Below are positions 24,562-34,965 of a stretch of DNA of 64,000 bases, piece by piece (the first letter of the stretch is position 1; the number at the start of each line of letters is the position of its first letter). Under the pieces are notes generated by a model that saw only the letters and a program-made list of their open reading frames with translations, was not told the origin of the DNA and searched no databases. The stretch covers positions 1,027,182 through 1,091,181 of the forward strand of contig FN649742.1 in the NCBI GenBank assembly GCA_000310025.1, written 5' to 3'. The translations under genes and the position numbers were made by a program. The DNA comes from Ectocarpus siliculosus. Its lineage: Eukaryota > Sar > Phaeophyceae > Ectocarpales > Ectocarpaceae.

Positions 24562-25687
24562 GGCCAGCGTGCAGAGATAGGGAGGTGGCCTGTATGTACC
24601 GTGGTTGGTGAAGAGTTCTGAGTACTCGTGCCTGACGAAGTGGTGGTCGGGATTGCGGTGGAATTACTCCGTTTGCGACCGTTATTTTGGCCTGTAACGT
24701 GAATACCAGGCCGGCAGTCCTTCGCAAGAGTCAGCTTGGTCCATGGTGTTTTGAAAAACAGGTGGAACGGTAAATTGATAAATTGATTGATAAGTCAAAC
24801 AGCACAGCAAAGGCCTCTCTCGCCATGCTGCGTATCACTCATTTGCTTCACAGCCGTGGGTGCACGAGCCGGTTGACGAGCTCCCTTTGTGTTTGCGCAC
24901 TCTCGACTTCTTGTCGCAAATGTTACAAAAAAAAGTTGATTTCTTGTGTGCTGATCAATCGGTGGATACGAGATCGCACCGAGGCATGGGCGGGCGCACA
25001 GTTCTAGGACTTTTGCGTGGAAGACGCGATCCAAACGGGCCGTAAAAATCCGAATCACCGTTGCAGCGATGGATGACTTGACGAGCAAGAGAACAGCTTC
25101 TTCTAGACGTTCCAGATGAACACGACGTGCGAGGGTCAACGTGTTGCAAAACCATCGTCTTTCCAATCACAACGTGGACAAAACGGAACCACCAGCACCT
25201 ACTGCGTTTCTATGGGTGTACCAAACTGACTTAACAACTTAGGGGTCGCGGGGCAAGGGTGCCAAGCCAAGGGTTTGAACTTGAGACAAACTACACAGCC
25301 GGTACAACCGCAACACACGTTGGTCATCACACCATACACACAGAAATTCATTTGTACAGCCACAACGTACATACATTCCACATTTGTACGGTATGTAGTT
25401 CGCCAGACCGGATCGGCGAGCCGCATAACCCTGACACCCAACTGCTGTATGGCAGCCCCTCCCAGTCCACTACTGCTGTCCCATGGCCCCCCAGTCCTAA
25501 AAAAATAATGCTTCTATCCCCCATGTATTCGCAGCGAATCCACGGGGTGGCGGGCATCTGGGGCAACAAATCCGCGCAACCGTGAAGGCAGCCGAATTCG
25601 CACATCCTTCGCAATGTTTGACACCGGCACCAATCTGCATGCCAGCAGAAGTGCCATTGGAGGAGACCCACCCGTGGCTCACAAATC
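24562..25687. other. Intergenic between convergent genes
   Basis: About 1.1 kb between the 3' ends of SRPRB (plus) and the galectin-RRM gene (minus). It should contain both 3' UTRs. No ORF with support, no clear repeat. Confidence 0.5.
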
Positions 25688-28600
25688 CTATCTTGCGGCG
25701 GCTTTGCTTAGCCTCATAGGTTTGCCATGCACCTCGGCTCCACCCAGCTCCTCGAGCGCTTTCGCGGCATCGTTATGTTCGCGAAACTTGATGAACCTGG
25801 TGGTCGAGCGGAACCATGGCACATGACACACGCGCGCGCGTGTTGTGAGAATCAGGCCCGATTTCAGTCCGGGGTAGCGCCAAGTAAAGGGAGTAGAGTA
25901 GCATGAGGTTTACAAGGTGGTGGCCCGAAAGTGCTACCTAGTCAGCTTTAAATAGGATATATCCCGCGTTCCTGTACTGGTACGCCAGTCCAGCCAAAGG
26001 AGGCGACCAAAGCACCGACATTACCCCTCGACACGTTGCGCCCACGTCCCAACACAAAATCTCGTCTCTCATAAAGCAGAAACAAAGTAGGGCGTGCCCT
26101 CGCAACACGGAACATGGGCCGGTCATGGGGCCGACACTGGCCAGTGGTCTCACCCGAAGTTTTTGGATTCACGGTGGAAAACCCTGACTTGTATCGCCCC
26201 GTAGGGCTGGAACATATCGATCAGTCTCTTGCGGACCGACTCTTCCAGGTCTGATGTGGGCATCGGAGGTAGTCCCGCTGCGTGCAGGTCCACAAACGCG
26301 TCGTTGCTGTTGCTGCCGCGCCAATTCTCTGCCGTTCGCCTATTGGGCTCTTTGTCTCGTCCCCTTTTCATATGTATGACGGCGGACAACGGTTGTTACA
26401 TCAAGCACAAGGGCGAGGAAAGGCACGAGACGATGTCAGCGGCGAGCCAAATAGGAGGAGGGCGTCTCGTCATCAAATCGTGGGATTAACACACCGTTCG
26501 TGCAACATCGAATCATAGTACAATGTGAAGCGTTAGATTGTCTTGCGCCGAGTGAGGTCGAATTGACGGCACCGAGCATGGTTCTGAAATTAAGCGAATA
26601 AAGATCTACAACCATTCGCACGTGCTGGTTCATTTCAAGGGGTTAACCGTCGGCAGCCGAGGAAACAGCCCATATTGCACCGAATCCCAGTAACCAAGAT
26701 AGGACCAAAAGGTGTGCCTGATGAATGCGACAATAAACCTCCTTTGTAGACAATAAGCCTGCAGCACTCACGGCAGGCCAGGCATGGTGTCCTTGTGTCC
26801 CCACCAAATCTCATGCACGACAAGCCGCAGGTTGGTGTCGTAGTCGTCTCTAGTCATAACTTGAAGGACTAGCTCTTCACCGCTCGGGGGCACCTTCCTG
26901 TAAAACCAGCACGAGTCATAGCGACAAAAAAAAAAGTTGCACCACAAGCAGGCCATTCTCAGTGTGGCCACCGCTGCACGTTCGTCCTTGCGTACCGCCC
27001 CCTTGGTGCTTCGCATGCGGTGCGTATCGGCAGCATGCCTACCATGGACACCTTGCAAGCTTGCCGAGTTTCAGGCGAGGCATGACAGCCGCGTTGTTCG
27101 TCATGAGAACCCACCTTGCGCCGACAACCGTTCACCATGCTGAAGCAAGACAAACAAAAAAAGAAGACGAACACGCATACCCCGGTCTTCATCGAAGCCT
27201 GTAGAAGCTTCGACCGCGATAGTTTCGCCAATGATAATACGGTAGAACTTCCTCTCAGCAACACAGCGATGGAGGTTTATAATAAGCTCCGCGGCTCTCC
27301 ATCAGTAGTACCGGAGAAACGGCTCGTTGGTGCTGTCGGGGTCGGATGTTCTCTTTGTTCGTTTTCTGTGTGGTTCTTGGCCAAAGAAAGGGACCATAAG
27401 CAGCAAGATCCCTAAAAAATACACCAAGATACCCTATCACGCCAAAATGGGGTGCTTCTGAAGCACCAACAACTACAACTCACGTTCTGTGGGCAAAAGT
27501 TGCGCAGTATTTACCGTCCACAGCGACATGGAATCCCGCCGCGTCAATCTGAACCGCAACGTTGATAGAAACGTTGAACACCTCTGGCCATCTTGTGGAG
27601 AGCATGTGCTTTTCCTGGGTGCGCAACGCGCACGAAAAACGGAGCCGGGAACGGGCGTAACCACAGTCTTAGCAGACCCTAATCCAGTGATTTCTATCAG
27701 GTAGAACAAACAGTTTACTCAAAAATGTTTTTTTTCTTCTTGTCTCTTGCAGTTCGCACTGCTATTGAACGTGTCGAACTCCATAGGTGGTTGATTGTTT
27801 TTTTCAGCATCAACACAAGAAAATACGATCACAACACAAAAAATCAAACGAAATAAGTAACGTTTAGCAGCGGAGACAATACAGAGTGTCGCCAACAAGG
27901 CACAAAGCGTGCAGTGTCGTTGTTAGCGGAAGCGACGGCGTTCAGGAAACCCGTACGCGAGGCGGAACACGGGCTGGTATCTCCGGCGCACGAACGGCAT
28001 CTCACCAAGCGCATGAACTATGGACGTCCTTGTTGCAACATGGTTTTACGTGCGCAACGCGATGACAGAGCAAACCGTGATGTTCCAACGCCATATACAA
28101 AAGAGCATTATTGTAGTACCTGCTGCCCCCAGATGTTACCCTCCCGGTTGTTCATCGCCACGAATCTCCGGCGGGGGTTGAAATGGAACAAGATCTCCTC
28201 GAAGTCTTTGTGGTCCTTGGGACAGATGTTGATGGCCCACGACGTGCTGTGCGCCGGAATCGTCGCGCGCATGACCAACGTCTCGTGGAACTGTTTCTTC
28301 GCGACGCCATCGGCACCGCTGTTGCTGTCGGCGATACCGAAGTTCTTGAGCAGCCGAACGAGCGGGTCTAGCGGCTCGTAGACACGCTCTCCGTCCTTTT
28401 CGATTTCTGCGAAGGTCCGGTACTCGTCTCTCAGCAGTAGGCCAGAGGCCGGGTACTGGGAGGGAAAGATAAACGCGAGAAGCATATGTATATAGGTACT
28501 CGAGCGGGGTACAGATAGATCAAGGAATAGCGCTGAAGGCATTCAAGAAAAGAGGGAGTGAAAGGTACTGCCACGGAAGGGATCACTTTGTATTGTCCCT

Positions 28601-29864
28601 GGACTCCTCCAACCGAAAACGGCGTTCCTCCGGATCTGCCACACGCTGCTGTAGTGCCCAATCCACAGCAGTGCAAAACCGGCAACAGCCCGGGGCGCAC
28701 CCCTTGCCTTAATGGGATCCAGTCGGGGATTAGAAGACGGGGTCCCGGTAGCCTTGGTGATCTTGGCCTTCCTCAGCACGCCCGCCGCCCCGGAGGACGC
28801 CCCGGATCCGAACCTGGCGGCGGCCTTCCTTTTCTTCTCCAAGATCATCTTCGCCCTGCTCACAGCATCCGTCGGTGCAGGCCCGGGCTTCTCCTCGGCC
28901 TGCGGCACCGTCGCTGCGGCTATCCCTGGCTTTCCATCTCCGGCGGCGGCAGCGGCAGCGGTAGCAACAGGGGTCCCTTTGGAGAGGGGAGGAGAGGCCT
29001 TGGGCACCGGTGGGCTCGGGGAGCGCCTGGACGTCGTCGGCTGCTGCTGCAGCTTCTGGTTGTTCGATGCTGCTGGAGACGCCGCTGTTGCGGTTGTGGT
29101 GCTCGTGCTGCTGCTGCACCGTCGCAAGACCTTGAGGAGATATTCTTCCTCGGGAGTGAGCACATCAGCGGCGAGATCTTCTGCCGCCTGCGTTCGTTAT
29201 GATGTAGCGGCGCAGGGGAAGTCACTTGAGTTTACAGTACTTCCAAAACGAGGGGCAATGCCTTCGGGCTACTGACTTGTCTACAGCGCTATTGGCCATC
29301 TGGTGTCAATCGCCGGTAGGAGGAAGACTGTCGATAAACAAGGACGCATGTTGAGACTGTTCGAAATACGTGTGCTAACTCGCTAACAACGCTCCACCTC
29401 TCGTGCAGTTCTTTTTCATAACCAGAACACAGTCCACGAGCGTTTTCTGAGGGTTTCTGCGCCTATGCCGACCTGTACGTACATAATACGTCATGCCCAT
29501 AGACGAACAAGGTCATCCGGTGCAGAGCCGCGCTCCCGCGCCCATCGAAGGAAGTATACAGCCATCGATTGTTTTTCAGAGTATTCTACAGTAACGCTGT
29601 ACGCATCGACCTCGTACGATGTTCTGCAACTCTCTTGCCAAACCTCATCGTAACTTATACCAACAAACGCATAGACACGACCACGGCGATCGCATAGACA
29701 GGCCATAACCAATTTTTTCTGTTTTACTGTACTCTCTGAACCGTCTGCAGGTCGGCCAACACTGCTACGGCCACCACCCTTACCAAGAAACTGAAGGGGG
29801 AGGGATAATCGAACTTCACGACCTCATCATGCCCCAAGTGCCCAACATAGCGCCCCCCCGTCAT
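25688..29864 (-). CDS. Galectin-like domain joined to a C-terminal RRM
   Basis: Exons: 29784-29864 (from ATG 29864), 28708-29187, 28120-28455, 27484-27614, an ambiguous one near 27165-27280, 26772-26893 or -26897, 26154-26339 and 25688-25796 (TAG). Residues 28-187 are low complexity (Ser/Thr/Pro/Ala, Lys-rich end). A galectin fold follows: ETLVMRATIPAHSTSWAINI, LFHFNPRRRFVAMNNREGN, IWGQQEKH, then FNVSINVAVQI, FHVAVDGKYCATFAHR. The sugar-contact residues His, Asn, Arg, Asn and Trp of the HFNPR...N...W motif are present; the following Glu and Arg are Gln and Lys. The last two exons form an RRM: DLEESVRKRLIDMFQPYGAI, the RNP1 KNFGFIKF created across a splice junction, and DAAKALEELGGAEVHGKPM. 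The exon linking the two domains has phases that match the RRM exon (GLP/RTAENW), arguing for one gene. The phase of the exon after FAHR is unresolved, so a gene break there cannot be excluded. The second intron appears to use a GC donor. Confidence 0.7.
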
Positions 29865-30018
29865 TGGCTGTGCGCGATCGTGGCATGGGCACTGATCGCA
29901 CGTGGTATTTGACGCCACGTCTGAACAAGAGCCTCTCGTTTCTTAGTCTTCATTCAGTAAAAAAGACCGTTGTTGCTTCCACCACTGCATCATTCTTTGC
30001 CCACTTTTTCTTCCCTTT
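29865..30018. other. Upstream region of the galectin-RRM gene
   Basis: Short stretch between the predicted start codon at 29864 and the first fold-back element. It presumably holds the 5' UTR and promoter of the minus-strand gene; no specific motif is recognised. Confidence 0.4.
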
Positions 30019-30296
30019 CATGGCTCCAGGCTGTGGTGTAACTCTTTTCGAAATACTGCTGTATCTAAAGAGTGATCGTCTATATAGTACCAACACGATT
30101 GCCATGTCACTGTTGCGTATATATCTTCTTCTTTGTTTGGTGGTTCTGTCTAACACTAAGTGTACTTAGTATTAGACATAGCCACCAAAGACGAAGATAT
30201 GGACGCAACAGCGAAATGGCAATGGTGTTGGTACTCGACGATCACTATTTACATACAGCAATTCGAATAGAGACACAGCACGATAATGGAGCCACG
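30019..30296. repeat. Fold-back element: near-perfect palindrome with 140-base arms
   Basis: The left arm (30019-30162) and right arm (30163-30296) are reverse complements with scattered mismatches and small indels. Examples: ATGGCTCCAGGCTGTGGTG pairs with the complement of 30275-30294; GTGATCGTCTATATAGTACC pairs with the complement near 30225-30245; the centre is CTAAGTGTACTTAG. There is essentially no spacer. A transcript would form one long hairpin. Either a MITE-like fold-back transposon or an inverted duplication. Confidence 0.85.
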
Positions 30297-30663
30297 AGTA
30301 ACGCAAAAATATCCTGCATTTCCTTTGAAGATCAATGACACGTTTTTTCCTAATCCTACGTTCTTTCGGTTTCGACGTGAAGCCTGCGCAAATATCCTGC
30401 AGTGTTTTTTCAAGTCCACGTACAGTTTTCCTTCTAAACTGATGTAGAACTGTGGTAGTACTTTGCCTACACTTTGTTTTCTTACTTGCGCGTGTGACAC
30501 AAATAAATTCATCTCTTCCACAGATAAAAGAGTATTTTTCGACTTTTTTGACTTCGAGGGGGAGCCGGCGACCGACGTTAATCCCCCTATGTAAGACTGC
30601 GGTACTACTCTGTGCTGCTGTATACTGGTACAGGTTATGTACTACTTTCTTTTTGGTTCCGAA

Positions 30664-30832
30664 TCAGCTGTGTGAGCTGTTGAGCTTGGAAACGTCACAC
30701 CGCAGCTGCCAGCCAGCTGTTGGTCCTGCTGCCTGCTTTTACAGTAGTTTCATCTTGCATCATCTTGCATCATCTTGCATCATCACCCCTCGATGACACT
30801 GCTGTGCTCTCATGAGCCCACTCCGGAGGGAC
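30664..30832 (+). repeat. Dispersed repeat, copy 1 (inverted relative to copy 2)
   Basis: Begins TCAGCTGTGTGAGCTGTT and ends ...ATGAGCCCACTCC. The reverse complement of 36108-36255 begins and ends the same way and shares GAGCTTGG, AACGTCAC, GCAGCTG and CATCTTGCATCA in the same order. Homologous copies of a short (about 150-170 bp) element. Confidence 0.7.
30751..30784 (+). repeat. Short tandem repeat, 10-bp unit CATCTTGCAT
   Basis: Three consecutive exact copies of CATCTTGCAT followed by CATCA, lying inside the dispersed repeat at 30664-30832. The other copy of that repeat has a single unit, so the array expanded after the two copies separated. Confidence 0.9.
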
Positions 30833-30889
30833 TACTTGAATACAAGAGATGTTGTCGTTATTAGCATCAGCTGGTACCACCGATAAGAA

Positions 30890-31568
30890 ATCAGTGGTGG
30901 AGTTGGCAGATGTCTTCAAAATAAAGGAAATGCCTGCATATCTCACTCCAACATCAGCACGAATCTACCATTGTACAATAACCGTCCGCAGATATCGCTT
31001 GTGTACAACGGTAGCTCAGATGGTAGCCCTTGTGATGCGCCGCCGATTAGAGGTCCGTGATTTTCCAAACGATCCTTTCATAATCGAGATCGGTGAGCTA
31101 CAAGAGCAAGATACTGAAGCTACTGTGCCGTCCGATTTTCGAACGCTTCAAGCACATTCTCCTTCGACCCGACCTACATGGTGACCCCAGGCATTCAACT
31201 TGACTACGGCGACGACTAAGATGTGTGAGGAAAGAGCTGCGCTGAAGTTCGCGATCCCACGCACTCGCATATGCGCTGATTCTCGCGGTCATGATGCATG
31301 CCACCGCTGTGTGCTTGAAGCGTTCGAAAACCGGACTGCACAGCAGCTCCTGCTTGTAGCTCAACGATCTCCATGATAGAAGGACCCTTTGAAATCGCGG
31401 ACCCGTAGTCGGTAGTGTATCACTAGGACTACAATCTGGGCTAGTAACGTTGTACACAAGGGATATCTGCGGAAGGTTGTGGTACGGGAGTTAAGAGTTT
31501 GGAAAACCAAGATATGGAGGCATTCCTGTCATTTTGAAGAAGGGATCTGCCAACTCTACCGCGCCACT
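30890..31568. repeat. Long inverted repeat with about 260-base arms and a 155-base spacer
   Basis: The left arm (about 30890-31155) matches the reverse complement of the right arm (31311 to about 31568). Shared blocks in order include GAGTTGGCAGAT, TCTTCAAAAT, GCAGATATC, TTGTGTACAACG, GAGATCG, TGAGCTACAAG and TTTTCGAACGCTTCAAGCAC. Identity is clearly well below 100 percent, with indels, so this is not an assembly mirror artefact. Confidence 0.85.
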
Positions 31569-31781
31569 AAAAAATAAGCCCACAGCAGTGCAGCCGGTTT
31601 TGCTCCCACTCTCTACGAAGACTCCAATACATCCCCTTCGAACGGGTAGTAGCTGTAGCTTGTCTGTGATACTGCTAACTATACGCCTGTACTATGGATG
31701 GTTTCTAAAAGCAACACTCGAGCACCTTTGCTGACTATACTACAGCAAAGTGTCCTGAAACGGCGGTACTCCATAGTCCAA

Positions 31782-33319
31782 CATCACAGCCCCCCCCGCC
31801 TCCACCGCTGACCATCGAAGCCGCGGGACAGAAATACGCCCAGACGACCGAGTTCCGGTACCTCGGTGGCCTCGTCAACGAACATGGCGACCTCACCCCG
31901 GAGATCAGCTAGAGGAGCAGAGGAGCGTGGGCGTGCCTCAGGCGACATGGCCAGGAGCTCTTCGACAGACCGAAAGCGCCATTCCGACTCAAGATCCGCC
32001 TCCTCCAGGCGGAGGCGATGGAGGCACTGCTGTACGGCTGCATGACATGGTCACCACTCAGCGGCCACTATCAGATGCTGCGGTCGACACACCACCGACT
32101 GCTCCTTCGAGTTATCGGGTACAAGCGCAAGAAAGACACCTACCGGCAGCTCTCTTACGCCCAGACGCTGAAGAGGGTCGAATGCCAGAGCGTTGAAGCC
32201 ACGATCCGACAACGACGCCTACTGTTCGCGGGAGCACTGGCAAGGCAGCCGGACGGGCGACTCCCGAAACGACTGATGCTCGGCGAGCTGGCGGGGGGGG
32301 AGAAGCCACGTAGGGGGGGACACGAACAGAACTGGCCGAAGTGTGTGCTCGACGACCTGAAGGCATTCGGGGCCGACCACGGATCTACGAAAACCAATCC
32401 ATGTTGTCTCGGAATTCCCGTACCGAAAGACGCGGCACCGAAGTTAAGGTGGACGGAAGCCGCGAAGGTGGAGGGGGGAGTACCCTGGCATGCGGCGGTG
32501 CTGCAGGGAGCTGAGAGGTTCATGACCTCCTGGCACGAGAAGGAAGAAGAGGCCAGCCGACAACGAGCGCTCAAACGAAACCACAAGCCAACAACCAATG
32601 GGGCGGGAGGGGGGCAGGAGACGGACGAGACGGCGAGGGAAGAAAGGAAACGAGAAGAGACGGACCGAGTGGCACGATACGTGCCGGATTGAATTTCTTT
32701 TAGCCAATTCCCCCCCCCCCAACGCTGCACCATTGCACCAACCCCCCAGTAGTGATGACGTACCATTACAATGTATCGCTGGTTGGTGGCCATGTTTGCG
32801 TGTTTGCTTGTTCGTTAGTGGTCTCTCCACCGTGTGCCTGTTTCTGCGTCTTATTTCTTGTTATTTTCGGCCTGGTCCCTTTTTGTCCTCGCTCTTTTTC
32901 AATTTATTTTCATTTTTATTTTCTCTTCTTCTTACTGTTTCCATTTTTTATTTTTTCTCTTTTCTCTTTTTCTCTCTTTTTTCTCTCTTTTTCTGTGCCA
33001 GATGGCCTTGTCTCTGCTTGCGTTGTGAAGTACCAAGATTGAACCAAGGGGGTGTACCTCTTTCTCTCCAGCCCATGATAGATAGTGACTCCTAGTCTCA
33101 GTTGATACCTCGCATAGCGCGCAGAGGGAGTGGAGGATTCCAGAATATCTGTAGTTGATTTCTATTGACTTGCGGACCCCTGGGGCCAGTTTATTGGAGT
33201 GTACCTTTTTAGTGTAAGTTCACCCGTGACCACGGGAATCGACCGCGTCGAGTGCTGGATCAGTACAGACATACGAAGGTACTGGGTAGAGAGAGATCGG
33301 AACGGTTTTTAATGTGAAG

Positions 33320-33355
<36 letters not shown>
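31782..33355 (+). mobile_element. 5'-truncated LINE (non-LTR retrotransposon) with 9-bp target-site duplication
   Basis: A 1.57-kb insertion bounded by the direct repeat ATAGTCCAA at 31773-31781 and 33356-33364. It opens with a C-rich stretch and the C-terminal part of a reverse-transcriptase polyprotein (31801-32692), continues with a pyrimidine-rich 3' UTR (about 32870-33000) and ends in a (CAA)n tail of about 14 units at 33318-33355. Truncation at the 5' side, a simple-repeat 3' tail and a target-site duplication are the classic marks of target-primed reverse transcription. Reverse-complement copies of its 3' end occur at 48324-48536 and 48866-48935. Confidence 0.88.
31801..32692 (+). pseudogene. 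C-terminal fragment of LINE reverse-transcriptase polyprotein, with internal stop
   Basis: The frame reads IEAAGQKYAQTTEFRYLGGL, then an internal TAG at 31909-31911, then resumes RSRGAWACLRRHGQEL and runs to TGA at 32692. The segment EALLYGCMTWSP, HHRLLLRVIGYKRKK, VEATIRQRRLLFAGALARQ and GRLPKRLMLGEL is the conserved region that follows the RT thumb in many LINEs (LLYGCETW, LRRILG, RRLRWAGHV, RLPK). The catalytic RT palm with its YADD box and the endonuclease are absent because of the 5' truncation. The very C-terminus is Glu/Arg-rich. Non-functional copy. Confidence 0.85.
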
Positions 33356-33357
<2 letters not shown>

Positions 33358-33364
33358 AGTCCAA

Positions 33365-34254
33365 AAGACGCACCGGTTTTCTGCGAGTCGGCCGCTTGAG
33401 CCTCACAGATGGTGGGGGAAGCTCCACGAGATCATCGTTCGAGCCCGTCTTCCTTCTGCTCACCCTCCCAGTGGCCGCCATCGAGACAGGAAGCGCAGAG
33501 CTCAGTGCAGTCCAATGGAACCAGCTCTCTCAACTTGGTATTATAAAGGACCCGCTACTCGCACCTGGGGGCACCGTGTGTCGTAACCTTTCTGGGGTAC
33601 CTCGTACGTGGGCAAACAGACAGAGAGACAGAGCACCGTGCCGGCGGGCAACAGAGCAGACAGAGCAAGCGAGAGAGACACACAGAGCGGCACAAAATTC
33701 ACGAGCATCCTAAGCAAAGAAATAGCGTATCCGTCGAAGAGGGTGAGCGAAGCAAGGTCGGGCCTGTATTACGGAACGCAGCGATATGGAGGACACGCAG
33801 AAGGCCGTTACCGCAGCGGACGAGGCAAAACTGCTGTGAGTGTCGTGGCTCGTTGTGCATACGCTCTGCTTCGTTCAGCTTGTCAATTGGGTGTCGAGGC
33901 TGAGTGGGAAAAAACACTGCTTGTTAGTGGCACTGAGCTTCACGCAATCGGTACCGCTGTCGTTTTCCCCTGCTTCCCGCATTTTATGAGCGTTCGCGCA
34001 CTCGCTCTCTTTTCTCCCGCCAAAAAAGAATCTAATTGCGCCGCACCGAATGAGCCTGATGACGTGTCGACGTGTCTCTCTCCTCTCTTCCACCTCCTTC
34101 TCTACGGCTGTGTCCTCGTTGCCCTCCCTCTCTTTATTCATCTCTGTTTCTCTGATGGGCACGGGCAAAGGGATACCAAATGTAGGGCTACTGCGGTACA
34201 TCCTGATAGTAAATCGCTTGTTTCATTGTCTACTACACGTAGGCCTTCCCCCGC
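33365..34254. other. Intergenic, simple-sequence rich
   Basis: About 0.9 kb of flanking DNA after the LINE, with AGAC/GAGA-rich patches around 33620-33690. Overlapping open frames exist (for example 33608-34309) but none shows a domain. Confidence 0.4.
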
Positions 34255-34400
34255 CGGCCATCGCCGAAAACGCCGATTTCTGAAAAATATCGCCGAAACA
34301 CAGCAGTAAAAATAATAAATAATCGCCGAAAAAAAACAATGCCGATTCTGAAGGGGACTCCGCCGAATCGAAAATAGAGGTCGCCGATTGTCGCTGATTA
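34255..34400 (+). repeat. Degenerate CGCCGAAA-motif repeat, block 1
   Basis: Repeated short motif CGCCGAAA/CGCCGATT at irregular spacing in an A-rich background (at 34262, 34271, 34291, 34324 and others). A related block lies at 35862-35965. Function unknown. Confidence 0.6.
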
Positions 34401-34570
34401 AATTCACGGTCCCCCCTGTACCTCCTCCGTACGCTCTACACACACGTGTTGCCCCCTATCCCCTATGGAAAAATTACCATATATATTTTTTGTGCAGACA
34501 TTACAAATCCTGGAATCACATCCCCTGGCGGTCCCTTCGCATAGAGTTTTTGAGTTATTCTGCTATACCT

Positions 34571-34965
34571 CTCGCTGTAGTGCTGATCCCTAATCGTGCA
34601 CATCCGATATGCCTTGCCCACACATAGAGACGCACACACCCCAACTTCTGTCAGGTTTGGTTGGGGTTAGGTCTTCAGCAAACGGCGTTGAAAGTCCGGT
34701 GCGTGCTTCCATGGCTTGGATTTCTATCATGTTTCGGAGGTAGACGCATGATCGTTCTGGAAGCCACTTCTGCTGACTACTGGAGTTTAGACTTGAATTT
34801 GGGCCGACTTTCGCAGGCCAACCGCGGACGCTGTAGTGGAGATCCCTAATCGTGCACATCATGGATTCGTTCTATGGTCTTTTATCTCTACGATAGGCCA
34901 AGTATCGGCCGAATCGGGGGACCGTAGTGTTTCAGCAAACCTCGGTGAAAGTTGGCTCCCGAGAG
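34571..34965 (+). repeat. Tandem duplication with about 258-bp period
   Basis: CGCTGTAGTG followed by GATCCCTAATCGTGCACATC occurs at about 34571-34602 and again at about 34829-34860. A second shared block, TTCAGCAAAC...GAAAGT, follows at the same distance within both copies (34674 and 34932). The rest of the unit is strongly diverged. Confidence 0.6.

Noticed and set aside
33314-33357. The CAA array as an independent microsatellite
   Set aside because: It is the 3' tail of the LINE, as shown by the same junction in the inverted copies at 48.3 and 48.9 kb and by the target-site duplication after it.
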